Source of the DNA: CAZUHK01 sp964620345
Lineage (GTDB): Bacteria; Planctomycetota; Phycisphaerae; Phycisphaerales; Zrk34
Assembly: GCA_964620345.1 (NCBI GenBank)
Contig: CAZUHK010000003.1
Span: forward strand, 1 to 55,802
Reading direction: 5' to 3'
DNA: 55,802 nt
In this document: positions 19,107 through 28,184 of the stretch, piece by piece
Layout: every line of letters begins with the position of its first letter
How positions within the stretch are numbered: the stretch's first letter is position 1
Made by a program: the position numbers and the translations under genes
Notes under the pieces: model-generated
Databases searched by the model: none
Told to the model about the DNA's origin: nothing
The model's input: the letters and a program-made list of their open reading frames with translations, nothing else

Positions 19107-20030
19107 CTAGCGACCGACGCCTCCACGAAACGCCAGGTACTCCGAGAGCACCGTGTGGACCGACTCGTCGGTGCGCTGGCTGATCAGGTGGGCGTCATGA
19201 TGCCGCGACCATTGCCGCCAGGTGTCCATCAGTTGCTCGTATTGCTCCAGGTAGATCCGGCGCAGGACCACCGCGTCGAGCCGGTGGCGGACCGAGGCGT
19301 CTTCCAGATCCCCAAACTGCACCCAGCGGTTGAACGGAAACGTTTCCTCCATCCGGTCGCGGATCAGGACGAGGATGACCTCATGGCCCTGGGCCTGCAC
19401 GCGGGCGAGGTCGCGCTGGACCGGCTGGGGATCGTACATCATGTCGGAGATGAGGATGACGATGCCGCGGCGTTCGGCACGGTCGCCCAGGGCCTTGAGG
19501 CACAGCGCGACGTTGTCCGGCCCGGCGGGCACCGCACCGGCCAGGCCCTGGAGCATGCGCACCAGCGTGGTCTGGGTCGAGCCCGGCGGCAGCCAGAGCG
19601 TCTGGTCGCCGCTGGTCATCACCAGCGCCGTCGAGTCGCGATTGCCGATCACCAGGTAGCCCAGACAGGCGGCGATGCGCGCGGCGGTGAGGTACTTGCT
19701 CGGCGACTGCTCGGACGCCTGGAGCATTGACGCGCTGCGATCGACCACGATCCGCACCGCCATCGCACTGTCTTCGGTATACCGCTTGAGGTAGTACCGG
19801 TCGTGCCGGGCCGAGGCCTTCCAGTCCACGTGCTTCAGCGGGTCGCCGGGCATGTACTGCTTGTGGTGGTCGAAGTCGGTGCTCACGCCCAGCCGCCGAC
19901 TCTTGTGGTGGCCGTGCAAAAGCCCCTGGGTCATCCGTCGGGCGAACAACTCCAGATGACTCAAGGCATCCTTGGCCTGCGGGGACAGCAGATCGTCCAG
20001 TTGATAGACGTTCGGGGCGCCGCGCGTCAT
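19107..20030 (-). CDS. DUF58 domain protein
   Basis: A 307-residue protein with the DUF58 core PGDPLKHVDWKASAR (residues 61-75), followed by a VWA-like fold with VVDRSASM (about residues 95-102). The N-terminal LLSPQAKDALSHLELFARR is typical of the family member encoded right after MoxR ATPases. There is no membrane segment, so the protein is expected in the cytoplasm at the membrane face, acting as the substrate adaptor or partner of the ATPase. It starts 16 bases after the moxR-like stop and ends two bases before the BatA-type gene. Confidence 0.9.
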   Translation of the reverse strand: MTRGAPNVYQLDDLLSPQAKDALSHLELFARRMTQGLLHGHHKSRRLGVSTDFDHHKQYMPGDPLKHVDWKASARHDRYYLKRYTEDSAMAVRIVVDRSASMLQASEQSPSKYLTAARIAACLGYLVIGNRDSTALVMTSGDQTLWLPPGSTQTTLVRMLQGLAGAVPAGPDNVALCLKALGDRAERRGIVILISDMMYDPQPVQRDLARVQAQGHEVILVLIRDRMEETFPFNRWVQFGDLEDASVRHRLDAVVLRRIYLEQYEQLMDTWRQWSRHHDAHLISQRTDESVHTVLSEYLAFRGGVGR

Positions 20031-20046
20031 CGATCAGGATCCTTCC

Positions 20047-21084
<1,038 letters not shown>

Positions 21085-21175
21085 CGTTTATGCAACCTCA
21101 TCAGCAATCGGGAGTCTGGGCTTGCCTCGCGGCCGGACGAGGCCGATCCGCGGCCGGCCGGATGCAAATCGTGCA

Positions 21176-21203
21176 TTGAGTCTACAGCGAATGACGGTAT
21201 AGT
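21176..21203 (+). promoter_or_regulatory. Candidate sigma-70-type promoter for the MORN-type gene
   Basis: TTGAGT (21176-21181) and TATAGT (21198-21203) are separated by 16 bases and point to the gene at 21322, leaving a leader of about 110 bases. The divergent intergenic region (21085-21321) must also hold the promoter of the moxR operon, for which I see no clear match. Confidence 0.35.
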
Positions 21204-21321
21204 GCGAGTGATTCGGTCATCGCGAATGTTTTTGTTCACACCGAACGACCCGCCCCGCGCAGACGTCTATTCAAGTAGCCGTATTGCCGTTTTTTGATCC
21301 GACGAATGGAGATCACAGAAT

Positions 21322-22218
21322 ATGACGCCTCATGCACTGAAGAACACTTGTTTTCTGACAATCGTCGCCATGGTCTGGGCGATCGGCGCACCCGATGCCG
21401 CGGCCGAGAATGATGCGGCGCCCAAGGCCAAGACCAAGCAGGTGAAGGTGGTCACCTCCGTGGAGGAGGTTCCCCCCTTTTCCAAGCGAAATCTTAAGAA
21501 GATCATCAAAGCGCTGCCCGAAGAACACAAGCTCCAGATCACCGTCAGCCAGTTCGTCGACATGGGCCACGGCGACAGTTCAAACCAGTTGGAGCCGTAT
21601 GCCAGCAGCGCCGTGCCGATCAATGCCGACGATCAGAAGAACGGGCAGGAGATGTTCTTCGTCGCGCCCCGCAGATCCGGCATCACGCGCATCGTCACAT
21701 GGGTCGAGGGGGTCAAGGATGGCCCGGAGACGCTGTTCAGCGCACAAAAGAGATACAAGACCACCGAAATCCCCTGGAAGGACGGCAAGATTCACGGCGT
21801 GCGCAAGACCTTCAACGCCGAGGGCAAGGTCATGACCGAGACCAACTACGAGCACGGCGAGGTTGTCGGCGTCTCCAAGGAGTACGACGAGCAGGGCCGA
21901 CTCGTCCGTGAGGTCGGTTACAAGGACGGCAAGAAGCACGGCAAGCGAGTGGAATACTGGGCCCAGACCGGCGAGCGCCGGCGCGTCGTGCCCTACAAAC
22001 ACGGTCAGGCCCACGGCGAGGCCCTCGAGTATCACCTCAACGGCGAGCTGAAGCGCCGCGTGCCCGCCATCGACGGCCAACTGCACGGCCACGAGCAGGT
22101 CTATAACGATGAGGGCGAACTGATCGATCAGCGCTGGTGGCTGAACGGCACACCGGTGTCCAAGCGCGAATACGAAGCCGCGGAAAACGCGAAGGAAGAC
22201 GACCAGCAGAAGGACTGA
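21322..22218 (+). CDS. Secreted MORN-type repeat protein (YwqK-like)
   Basis: A 298-residue protein with a signal peptide (CFLTIVAMVWAIGAPDAAAE), a linker of about 120 residues, then five or more repeats of the MORN variant type, for example WKDGKIHGVRKTFNAEGKV, YEHGEVVGVSKEYDEQGRL, YKDGKKHGKRVEYW and YKHGQAHGEALEYHLNGEL. These repeats form an elongated beta-sheet stack. In bacteria they occur in proteins loosely annotated as YwqK-family antitoxins, but the signal peptide here argues for a periplasmic or surface role. The tail is acidic and charged (ENAKEDDQQKD). GGAG lies upstream of the ATG. The gene is divergent from the moxR operon and ends at a clear terminator before the convergent ten-gene operon. 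Confidence 0.8.
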   Translation: MTPHALKNTCFLTIVAMVWAIGAPDAAAENDAAPKAKTKQVKVVTSVEEVPPFSKRNLKKIIKALPEEHKLQITVSQFVDMGHGDSSNQLEPYASSAVPINADDQKNGQEMFFVAPRRSGITRIVTWVEGVKDGPETLFSAQKRYKTTEIPWKDGKIHGVRKTFNAEGKVMTETNYEHGEVVGVSKEYDEQGRLVREVGYKDGKKHGKRVEYWAQTGERRRVVPYKHGQAHGEALEYHLNGELKRRVPAIDGQLHGHEQVYNDEGELIDQRWWLNGTPVSKREYEAAENAKEDDQQKD

Positions 22219-22259
22219 CCCGCGCCGGTCATTCGACCGACACCCCTCACGATCGATTC

Positions 22260-22290
22260 ATCGGCGGCCACTCTCCGGCCGCCGATTTTT
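22260..22290 (+). terminator. Rho-independent terminator after the MORN-type gene
   Basis: A ten-base perfect stem (22260-22269 with 22277-22286) with the loop ACTCTCC is followed by TTTTT. It lies 42 bases after the stop at 22218 and separates this gene from the convergent operon ending at 22324. Confidence 0.85.
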
Positions 22291-22323
22291 CATGCTGCCC
22301 CAACCCAGGCCGAGTTGCTCGCC

Positions 22324-24168
22324 TCACGCGGGGCCGGTGGTCGTGGTTTGTGGTGAGCCGGCCCCGGCGGGTTGGGGCGCCGCGGCACGGGGGCGATCGT
22401 GGATGCGGCTGTGTCCCTGAGCGTCGACGGTCTCGTCGAACAGTTGCTCGGACAGCGGCGTACCGGCGGCGGCCTGAACGACGACCCTGACGTTGGCCGG
22501 CCGCGCCATGCGCAGCAGCTCGCGCAGCCCAGCGGCATCGGGCGCGGCCGAGGCATGGAAGACCAGGTTCAGCGTCCGCCGCGCCGCGGCCTTGGTCACA
22601 CGCCGCAGCTTCAAGCGATCGACGACCTTGTCAACCCACGCCGAGGCAGGCCCGTCGGTGCGCACCGCAAAGCTCAACTGCCTGAACCAAGCCGACTCGA
22701 AGACGAACGGCACACGCTCGATGGCCTCGTCGGCGGGCATCACCAGCTTGGGCATGGACCACAGGCCCGTCTCGGGCAGCACCATCCAGCGAGGCAGTTC
22801 GGATTGCTCGGGCAGGGGATCGGACGGGCCGATGTAGATGAACGCCTCGCCCTTCTGCACCATCTGGCGCAGCATCTGCCCCATGACCGCGGCGTCGCCT
22901 TCGAAGCGCACGGCCAGGGGTTTGCCGAACACGCCGTCGATGAGCCGATTGCTGATCGGCAGCGGCGCGGTGGCCCCGACGGCGCGCGTGAACCGGTCCA
23001 GGTACGCGGCGATCAACACGAACAGGGCCGCCCAAGGCGCCCAGCGCGTCAGACCAAGCATCGCACGATCCCAGCGGTCGGCCCGCGCCACATCGGCCGG
23101 GGGCAGGGACCAGACCGTATCGAGATCGGACTGGGCGTCGGCAAAACCGGCGCCGTCGGTCCGCTCGTCGTCGGCCATGACGCGCGACGGGTCACGCTGC
23201 TGCTTGCCCTGGCGCATGTACAGCGGCACCTCGTCGGGCGAGGGTTGCCCGGCCGCGGCCTCGTATTCATTCTGCTGCTGCTCCTGGGCCTCGGCCTCGG
23301 CCAGCAGCGCGCGATCCTCGTCGCTCATTTCCACCGCCATGCGACCCTCGGCGATGCTGCCAGGATCGCGCCGGGCCTGCTCGGCCTGCATTTCCTGCTG
23401 GGCCTGGAGCATCCGCTGTCGCTCGGCTGATCGATCGACGTCGATCTGATTCGTGCGATGCGAGTTCCACTCACCCAGCGCGAACGCCCCCAACGCCACG
23501 GCAATCAGCGGCGCCACCAGCCACTGGCGACGCAGCGCAAACACCAGCACGAAGATGACCAGCAGCACCACGGCCACCATCGACAGGTCCAGCGAGCCGA
23601 GCGTCCGCGTCAGGGCCATCGCTGCGATGATGCAGAACACCGCCCCGGCCCCGGCCCAGACCAACCCGCCGCCGCGATACCGCGTGCTGTCGCGCAACAC
23701 CGCCACGCCGGTCAGCACCAGCAGCAACACGCAGGCGATGCCCACGATGCCGAAGTATTTCCAGAACCGCGCCAAGGCGTTGGCCCAGGTCGTCGGCTGG
23801 CTGGCTTCTCGGGCGATGGCGATCGGATCCTTCTTTGCCGGATCGCCTTGGTCGTCGGGCTCGGCCCGATCGGCGGTATCCGCCAGGGCGTTGGACTCAA
23901 ACGGCGTGTCCGCACCGCCGCCTTGCCGGGGTTGATCCGCCGGCGCGACGTCCGGCTCGGGTTGATCCCCGTCCCCGTCGCCGTCGGTTTCCGCGTCGGC
24001 GTCGGCGCCAAGGGTCGTGTCGTCGATCGCGCCGAACGGCGAGGTGTCCTGATCATCGCCGTCTTGGGCCATGGCCGGCCGGGCGGTCCAAGTCGTCACG
24101 CCGACCGCCACCACAACGATCGCCGCCAACCAGTACGAACAGGGCATGTGAGCGAACCGATGGCTCAT
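22324..24168 (-). CDS. Multi-pass membrane protein of unknown function
   Basis: A 614-residue protein not matched to any family I know. It begins with a signal peptide or first span (LAAIVVVAVGVTTWTARPAMAQ). A strongly acidic Asp/Gly/Glu-rich stretch of about 60 residues follows, then four closely spaced spans (about residues 140-235), a helical charged segment rich in Gln and Glu (SAERQRMLQAQQEMQAEQ), a further span near residue 380, and a globular C-terminal part of about 200 residues. The start overlaps the stop of the DUF4159 gene by four bases (ATGA), so the two are translationally coupled. It is the last gene of the ten-gene ExbB/ExbD operon. The C-terminal segment contains VVVQAAAGTPLSEQLFDETV, which could be a degenerate alpha/beta fold; this is only an impression. 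Confidence 0.7.
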   Translation of the reverse strand: MSHRFAHMPCSYWLAAIVVVAVGVTTWTARPAMAQDGDDQDTSPFGAIDDTTLGADADAETDGDGDGDQPEPDVAPADQPRQGGGADTPFESNALADTADRAEPDDQGDPAKKDPIAIAREASQPTTWANALARFWKYFGIVGIACVLLLVLTGVAVLRDSTRYRGGGLVWAGAGAVFCIIAAMALTRTLGSLDLSMVAVVLLVIFVLVFALRRQWLVAPLIAVALGAFALGEWNSHRTNQIDVDRSAERQRMLQAQQEMQAEQARRDPGSIAEGRMAVEMSDEDRALLAEAEAQEQQQNEYEAAAGQPSPDEVPLYMRQGKQQRDPSRVMADDERTDGAGFADAQSDLDTVWSLPPADVARADRWDRAMLGLTRWAPWAALFVLIAAYLDRFTRAVGATAPLPISNRLIDGVFGKPLAVRFEGDAAVMGQMLRQMVQKGEAFIYIGPSDPLPEQSELPRWMVLPETGLWSMPKLVMPADEAIERVPFVFESAWFRQLSFAVRTDGPASAWVDKVVDRLKLRRVTKAAARRTLNLVFHASAAPDAAGLRELLRMARPANVRVVVQAAAGTPLSEQLFDETVDAQGHSRIHDRPRAAAPQPAGAGSPQTTTTGPA

Positions 24169-25724
24169 TTGCGGTACTTTCGGGTTTCTTCGAGGTAGTT
24201 GGTGAACGCGTAATAGGTGATGTTCAGGCCCATTTCAAAGGCGCCTTTGGTCTGATGCTTCGCCAAGCCCGAGACTTCGCGGCCCTTCCAGGCGTCGTTG
24301 AGATCGCCGGGGTGGTAGAAGACGATCCATCGTCCTTTGTGCTTCACGCCCAAGGCCTTTCGTCCGCCGTGGCCCCAGACCGGCGGCGCGCCATTGGGGA
24401 AGCGGAACGGCTGGCGGAAGATCGGATCGTCGTCGGCGATGACCACCAGGCGCTTGTCCGGCAGCACCTGCTTGATGAAGCTGCGAAACGCCCGGTCCCA
24501 ATCGCGGTGGCCGCAGTCGGCGAACAGCATGCCGCCGTCCAGCAGGTACTCGCGAAGCACCTGGATCTCACTGCGGGAGACGCGGATGCCGCTGTCGCCG
24601 GTCATGAAGACGAACGGCGGAGCGAAGCCCTTCTTGAAGTTGTCGAGTTCGGTGATCCGCTTGGCCTCGCTCTGGGCGGTGTCGAAGCCGGTGGCCTGTT
24701 CGAAGAAGTCGAGGAAGGCCTGATCGGCGCCATCGCTGCCCATGCCGTCGTCCCATTCGCGGCCGTTGTATTGCAGGCGAATGAATCGGACGGGTTCGCG
24801 GCCCATGCCCTCGGGCCAGCCGCCCTCTTCGCCGCCGCCTTCGCCGATTCGGCCCACGCGCGTGGTGTCCGCGACGTACTCGCGCTCGGTTTCTTCGAGG
24901 ATTTCCTTTTCGATTTCGGTCTCGTCCAGGTCCGGCACGTCAAAGCGAATCGCCGAGTCGGGGCGCAGGATGTACTCGCGGGGCTTTTTCTCCTTGGGCT
25001 TGACCGCTTGGACAAGCATCACCACCGGGTTGCCGCTGCCTTCGGGGATGTAGTAGGCATCGTTGCAGCCGCGCAAGCTCATCAGCCATGGCAGGATGAA
25101 GAGGATGAACACATGAACAAACGCCGATCCCATCCAGGAGCCGCGGTAGCGCGGGTCGCGGCCGAACACGCGGATGTCCTCGATGATCCGATCGCCGATG
25201 GCCGGCTGGTCGGAATATTGCCCGGTGTAGTGCCCGATGGTCTGACCGCGCAGGGATCCGACCCATGCGGCGAGCAGGGCCAGGGCCAGCAGGGACGCCG
25301 GCCAGTAGACCGCGCCAAAGCTGCGCAGGACCGGCGGATCGGGGCTGGCGAACGGCGCTGCGAAGTTCTGCGATGCCTGGCTGACCAGGGTGAACACCGC
25401 GAACATGAACAGGACCAGCAGGGCCAGGCCGATGAGGTTGACCGCGCGATGGACGGCCAGTCCGCGGCGGCTTCGGCTCATCGCCGCGCACGCCCCGCAT
25501 GCGCCGATCAGCGCCCCGGCGCCGGCCAGCGCGGCCGAGACGATCGCATAACCCACCAAATCTGCGGCCCGTGCGCGGGTGTACACGGCCGGATCGCCCA
25601 GCGACAGCGCCCCGACCCACAGCGCCAGGCGGCTGGCGATCCACGCGCCGGCCGCGGCCAGCAGGATCAGCGGCGCCGCCATCAGCACGCGCCAGAAATA
25701 CGGCTTGTAGGGCGTGATCGTCAT
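24165..25724 (-). CDS. DUF4159 protein fused to a five-span membrane module
   Basis: A 519-residue protein. About five hydrophobic spans fill the first ~220 residues, a charged linker follows (KPKEKKPREYILRPD ... ETEREYVADTTR), and the C-terminal ~200 residues match DUF4159: FVFMTGDSGIRVSR, LREYLLDGGMLFADCGH, PIFRQPFRFPNG and WIVFYHPGDLNDAWKG. DUF4159 has an amidotransferase-like fold. It is common in planctomycetes beside ExbB/ExbD and BatA genes, but its biochemical role is unknown. Having it on a multi-span anchor rather than after a signal peptide is worth noting. The start is 25 bases after the TonB-like gene, and the stop overlaps the next start. A Cys (LFADCGH) occupies a conserved position of the fold. 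Confidence 0.85.
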   Translation of the reverse strand: MTITPYKPYFWRVLMAAPLILLAAAGAWIASRLALWVGALSLGDPAVYTRARAADLVGYAIVSAALAGAGALIGACGACAAMSRSRRGLAVHRAVNLIGLALLVLFMFAVFTLVSQASQNFAAPFASPDPPVLRSFGAVYWPASLLALALLAAWVGSLRGQTIGHYTGQYSDQPAIGDRIIEDIRVFGRDPRYRGSWMGSAFVHVFILFILPWLMSLRGCNDAYYIPEGSGNPVVMLVQAVKPKEKKPREYILRPDSAIRFDVPDLDETEIEKEILEETEREYVADTTRVGRIGEGGGEEGGWPEGMGREPVRFIRLQYNGREWDDGMGSDGADQAFLDFFEQATGFDTAQSEAKRITELDNFKKGFAPPFVFMTGDSGIRVSRSEIQVLREYLLDGGMLFADCGHRDWDRAFRSFIKQVLPDKRLVVIADDDPIFRQPFRFPNGAPPVWGHGGRKALGVKHKGRWIVFYHPGDLNDAWKGREVSGLAKHQTKGAFEMGLNITYYAFTNYLEETRKYRK

Positions 25725-25749
25725 GCCTTAACCGACCTTCGCGGCCCGA

Positions 25750-26172
25750 TTACTCGATGGGAAGGTCCAGGTCCGGGTCGTTGGGGATATCATCCGGATC
25801 CGCCACCTCGCTGGTGCGCTGTTCGACGGGTGTCAGGTCGTCCTGGCCGTTCTGATCGTTGTCGCCGTTCTGATCGTCGGCCGCACCGTTGCCGCCATCG
25901 CCGTCCGGCTCGTCGCCGTGGGTCGGTTCACCGTTCTCCGAGCCGGCCTGCCCGTTTTCACCGTTTTGGACAGCCGGGTTGGGCGGCCGATCGGTTGGTG
26001 TCTGCGGCTTTTGGGCCGAGGCGAAGAGCATCGGGATCGACAGCACGCCGATCGCGACGACGTGAAAGACGATCGACGCGACGGTGCTGGTGCCCATGCG
26101 GCTTTTCGAAAAGCCGGTCATCAACTGATCGGGCGACAATTCCTGCACGGGGATCTGGCTTGTTTCATTCAT
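25750..26172 (-). CDS. TonB-like single-span protein with low-complexity periplasmic arm
   Basis: A 140-residue protein. A short cytoplasmic part is followed by one span (about residues 29-50, STVASIVFHVVAIGVLSIPM) and a periplasmic arm of about 85 residues rich in Asp, Asn, Gly, Gln and Pro, ending DDIPNDPDLDLPIE. The span resembles the TonB N-terminal anchor that binds ExbB/ExbD, but the arm lacks the TonB C-terminal domain and the usual Pro-Lys/Pro-Glu rod. I chose the ATG at 26172 because GGAG lies six bases upstream; another in-frame ATG at 26184 has no such site. It follows the second ExbD gene by 23 bases. It may link the ExbB/ExbD motor to the DUF4159 protein or to the giant periplasmic proteins. 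Confidence 0.7.
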   Translation of the reverse strand: MNETSQIPVQELSPDQLMTGFSKSRMGTSTVASIVFHVVAIGVLSIPMLFASAQKPQTPTDRPPNPAVQNGENGQAGSENGEPTHGDEPDGDGGNGAADDQNGDNDQNGQDDLTPVEQRTSEVADPDDIPNDPDLDLPIE

Positions 26173-26195
26173 GGCTTGCTCCATGGCCGCGGGGT

Positions 26196-26600
26196 CTAAT
26201 TGTTTCTCTGGCCGACCGCGGCGATTCGGGCGCCGGATTCGATCAGCGCTTGCCACACCGGCATGAACTGGCTCTGCTGGACTTGTTTGTCGCACTTGAA
26301 CAGCACGGTGCGCTGGGTGTCGTTCTCCGCCTGGTCGATGATCGCCCGCACGCCCCACTCGATCGCCTCGGCGTCTTCCACGCGGGTGCGGTTGAGGTAG
26401 ATCGCGCCTTCCTCGGTAAGGGAGACGACCACGGGGTATTGCTTTTCCAGTTGTTCGATGTCGCCGCTGATGGGGGTTTCGACCTGGACATACGGATCGC
26501 GCGCCTGCTGGGAGACGACGATGAAGAAGATGATCAGCAGGAAGGCGATGTCGCCCATGCTGGCAATCGGGATCATGATTTTCGGTCGCCGTCGTGCCAC
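26196..26600 (-). CDS. ExbD/TolR-type proton-channel subunit (second copy)
   Basis: A 134-residue protein with the short basic cytoplasmic tail MARRRPKIMIPIASM, then one span containing the conserved Asp of the proton path (D17 in MGDIAFLLIIFFIV). A periplasmic domain of about 95 residues follows. The segment PVVVSLTEEGAIYLNRTRV is typical of the ExbD/TolR periplasmic fold. It begins four bases after the first ExbD gene. Two ExbD-type proteins per ExbB-type protein, encoded together, suggest a mixed dimer or two alternative plugs. Confidence 0.9.
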   Translation of the reverse strand: MARRRPKIMIPIASMGDIAFLLIIFFIVVSQQARDPYVQVETPISGDIEQLEKQYPVVVSLTEEGAIYLNRTRVEDAEAIEWGVRAIIDQAENDTQRTVLFKCDKQVQQSQFMPVWQALIESGARIAAVGQRNN

Positions 26601-26603
26601 GGG

Positions 26604-27050
26604 CTATTGACCACCTTCTTCGCCGCCTTCGGCTTCCTGGACGTTGGCGATGACCCCGCCGGTCACCTGGATCGCCGCGACCGCATCGTAGAAGGCCTGA
26701 TAATCGGTGCGACCGGTCGCTTCGAGCATCACCACGCGGTCGTCCGGCTCGCGGGCCGGGAGGTTCATTTCCGCCAGCTTCGCCCGCAGGTCATCGACCG
26801 AGACCGGGTTGTCGTTCAGCAGAATCGCGCCGTCGGCCACGGTGACGGTCGGCACTTTTTCCATGTCCGCCGCTTCGGTCTTGCGCCCCGCGGGCATGTC
26901 GGCCACCAGGCCGCGGGTCTGGATCAACGTGGTGACCACCAGGAAATAGATGATCAGCAGAAACGCGATGTCGGCAAACGACGAAGTGGGCACCTCGCCC
27001 GCGCCTTCGCGGATGCGTTTGGATCGCCTTCTGCGTTTGACCTGTGCCAT
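26604..27050 (-). CDS. ExbD/TolR-type proton-channel subunit (first copy)
   Basis: A 148-residue protein with a highly basic N-terminus (VKRRRRSKRIREGAGE), a single span carrying the conserved Asp (D27 in SSFADIAFLLIIYFLVV), and a periplasmic domain with the usual PTVTVADGAILLNDNPVSV strand pair. It uses proton motive force together with the ExbB/TolQ-type protein encoded 26 bases upstream. The tail is acidic and Gly-rich (EAEGGEEGGQ). Confidence 0.92.
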   Translation of the reverse strand: MAQVKRRRRSKRIREGAGEVPTSSFADIAFLLIIYFLVVTTLIQTRGLVADMPAGRKTEAADMEKVPTVTVADGAILLNDNPVSVDDLRAKLAEMNLPAREPDDRVVMLEATGRTDYQAFYDAVAAIQVTGGVIANVQEAEGGEEGGQ

Positions 27051-27075
27051 GGTCGGATCCCTGCGGCGCGATGCC

Positions 27076-27750
27076 TTAGCCGCCCACGCCGCTGCGCAAC
27101 TGCTTGCCTTCGACGCGCGTGGCGATGTAATCCAGCAGTTCGGTGGTGGCTTCTTCCACGTCCAGCTCGACGGCGTTGGCCATGGAGGTGAAGAAGTTGT
27201 AGGGGATCACGGCCATCAGGGCGATGATCAGGCCCGCGGCGGTGGTGATCAGCGCCGTGGCGATGCCCTCGGCCACACGGCCGCCGGCCTCGAAGCCGCC
27301 GGACTGGCCCAGCTCGTCAAAGGCGATGATCATGCCCACCACCGTGCCGGTCATGCCCAACAGCGGCGCGGCGTTGGCGATCGTCGACAGCACGGTCATC
27401 CGTTTTTCCACCGCGCTGATCGCGTGCTGCGCGTAATCGTCCATCGCCTTTTCCATGACCGCGATCAGGTCATCGGCGCGGTCGGTCAGCGGGCGGTGCT
27501 TCATGTAGGACTGCAGGCCCACCAGCAGCACGGCGGAGACCGGCCCGGGGGTGTCGGCGCACAGGCGGGCGGCTTCCTCGATCCGCCCCTGGCCGACCAG
27601 CTCGAGCAGGCGCGACCGCAGCGAGCGGGTGTCGACCTTGCGGTAGTTGATAAACGCCAGGCCCCGGTCGATCGCCACGGCGATCGCCAGGACACTGAAG
27701 AACATGAGCGGGATCATCATTGCCCCGCCGTCCACGATGGTTTGCCACAT
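27076..27750 (-). CDS. ExbB/TolQ/MotA-family proton channel protein
   Basis: A 224-residue inner-membrane protein with three spans: one near residues 10-28 (MMIPLMFFSVLAIAVAID) and two near 130-195. The family core is TIANAAPLLGMTGTVVGMI followed by GRVAEGIATALITTAAGLI, which line the proton path next to ExbD/TolR. It is shorter than MotA and lacks the large cytoplasmic domain, as expected for ExbB/TolQ. It starts six bases after the small protein gene at 27757 and precedes two ExbD genes, completing a motor unit. Confidence 0.93.
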   Translation of the reverse strand: MWQTIVDGGAMMIPLMFFSVLAIAVAIDRGLAFINYRKVDTRSLRSRLLELVGQGRIEEAARLCADTPGPVSAVLLVGLQSYMKHRPLTDRADDLIAVMEKAMDDYAQHAISAVEKRMTVLSTIANAAPLLGMTGTVVGMIIAFDELGQSGGFEAGGRVAEGIATALITTAAGLIIALMAVIPYNFFTSMANAVELDVEEATTELLDYIATRVEGKQLRSGVGG

Positions 27751-27756
27751 CGGCCT

Positions 27757-28179
27757 TTACCCCTTGTGGTGGTGAATCTGGGCCAGCAGTTGCTGGGCCT
27801 GGTCCGGCCGAACCTTCAACGCCGGAACCGGACACCGCTCACCCGGCGCCAGCGCCAGGTGAGAGGTCGTGTAGTTATACGTGCTGAACCGGACGTCCGC
27901 ATACGGTACTTCAACAACGATCGGGTTGGGCCCTTCGAACCGCAGGCGGCCGGCGGCGACGAACACCAATCCCTCGGCCAGGGCCAAAACATCCACGGCC
28001 CGTGGCCCAAGCCAGCCGCCGATATCCGCGTGCGTATGCGTCCGCAGCTTGCAGTAGACATCGCGCCCGGCCACGGCCTGCTCCATGAGTCCACGGCGCA
28101 CGCCGGCCGCCCGACCGTAGAGCGCGTCGGGCGACAGGCGCTCAAGGTTCGCCGCCGGAAGACGTTCGGTGGGCGTCAT
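27757..28179 (-). CDS. Small hypothetical protein, possibly with a PH-like domain
   Basis: A 140-residue protein without signal peptide or membrane span. The second half is beta-rich: GLVFVAAGRLRFEGPN, IVVEVPYADVRFSTYNYTTS, LALAPGERCPVPALKV. It ends in a helix (DQAQQLLAQIHHHKG). Seven or so strands followed by a C-terminal helix, with the sequence YADVRF in the middle, fit a bacterial PH-like fold, but the assignment is tentative. It lies five bases after the 2764-residue protein gene and six bases before the ExbB-type gene, so it almost certainly belongs to the operon. A cytoplasmic adaptor of the motor is one possibility. Confidence 0.7.
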   Translation of the reverse strand: MTPTERLPAANLERLSPDALYGRAAGVRRGLMEQAVAGRDVYCKLRTHTHADIGGWLGPRAVDVLALAEGLVFVAAGRLRFEGPNPIVVEVPYADVRFSTYNYTTSHLALAPGERCPVPALKVRPDQAQQLLAQIHHHKG

Positions 28180-28184
28180 CGCAG

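Noticed and set aside
17011..19110. A 699-codon plus-strand frame opposite the BatA-type gene
   Set aside because: The minus strand carries unmistakable BatA and VWA motifs. The plus frame is a low-complexity shadow.
23835..27191. An 1118-codon plus-strand frame across the DUF4159, TonB-like and ExbD genes
   Set aside because: It runs antisense through several well-supported genes and shows only Arg/Ala/Pro-rich shadow sequence.
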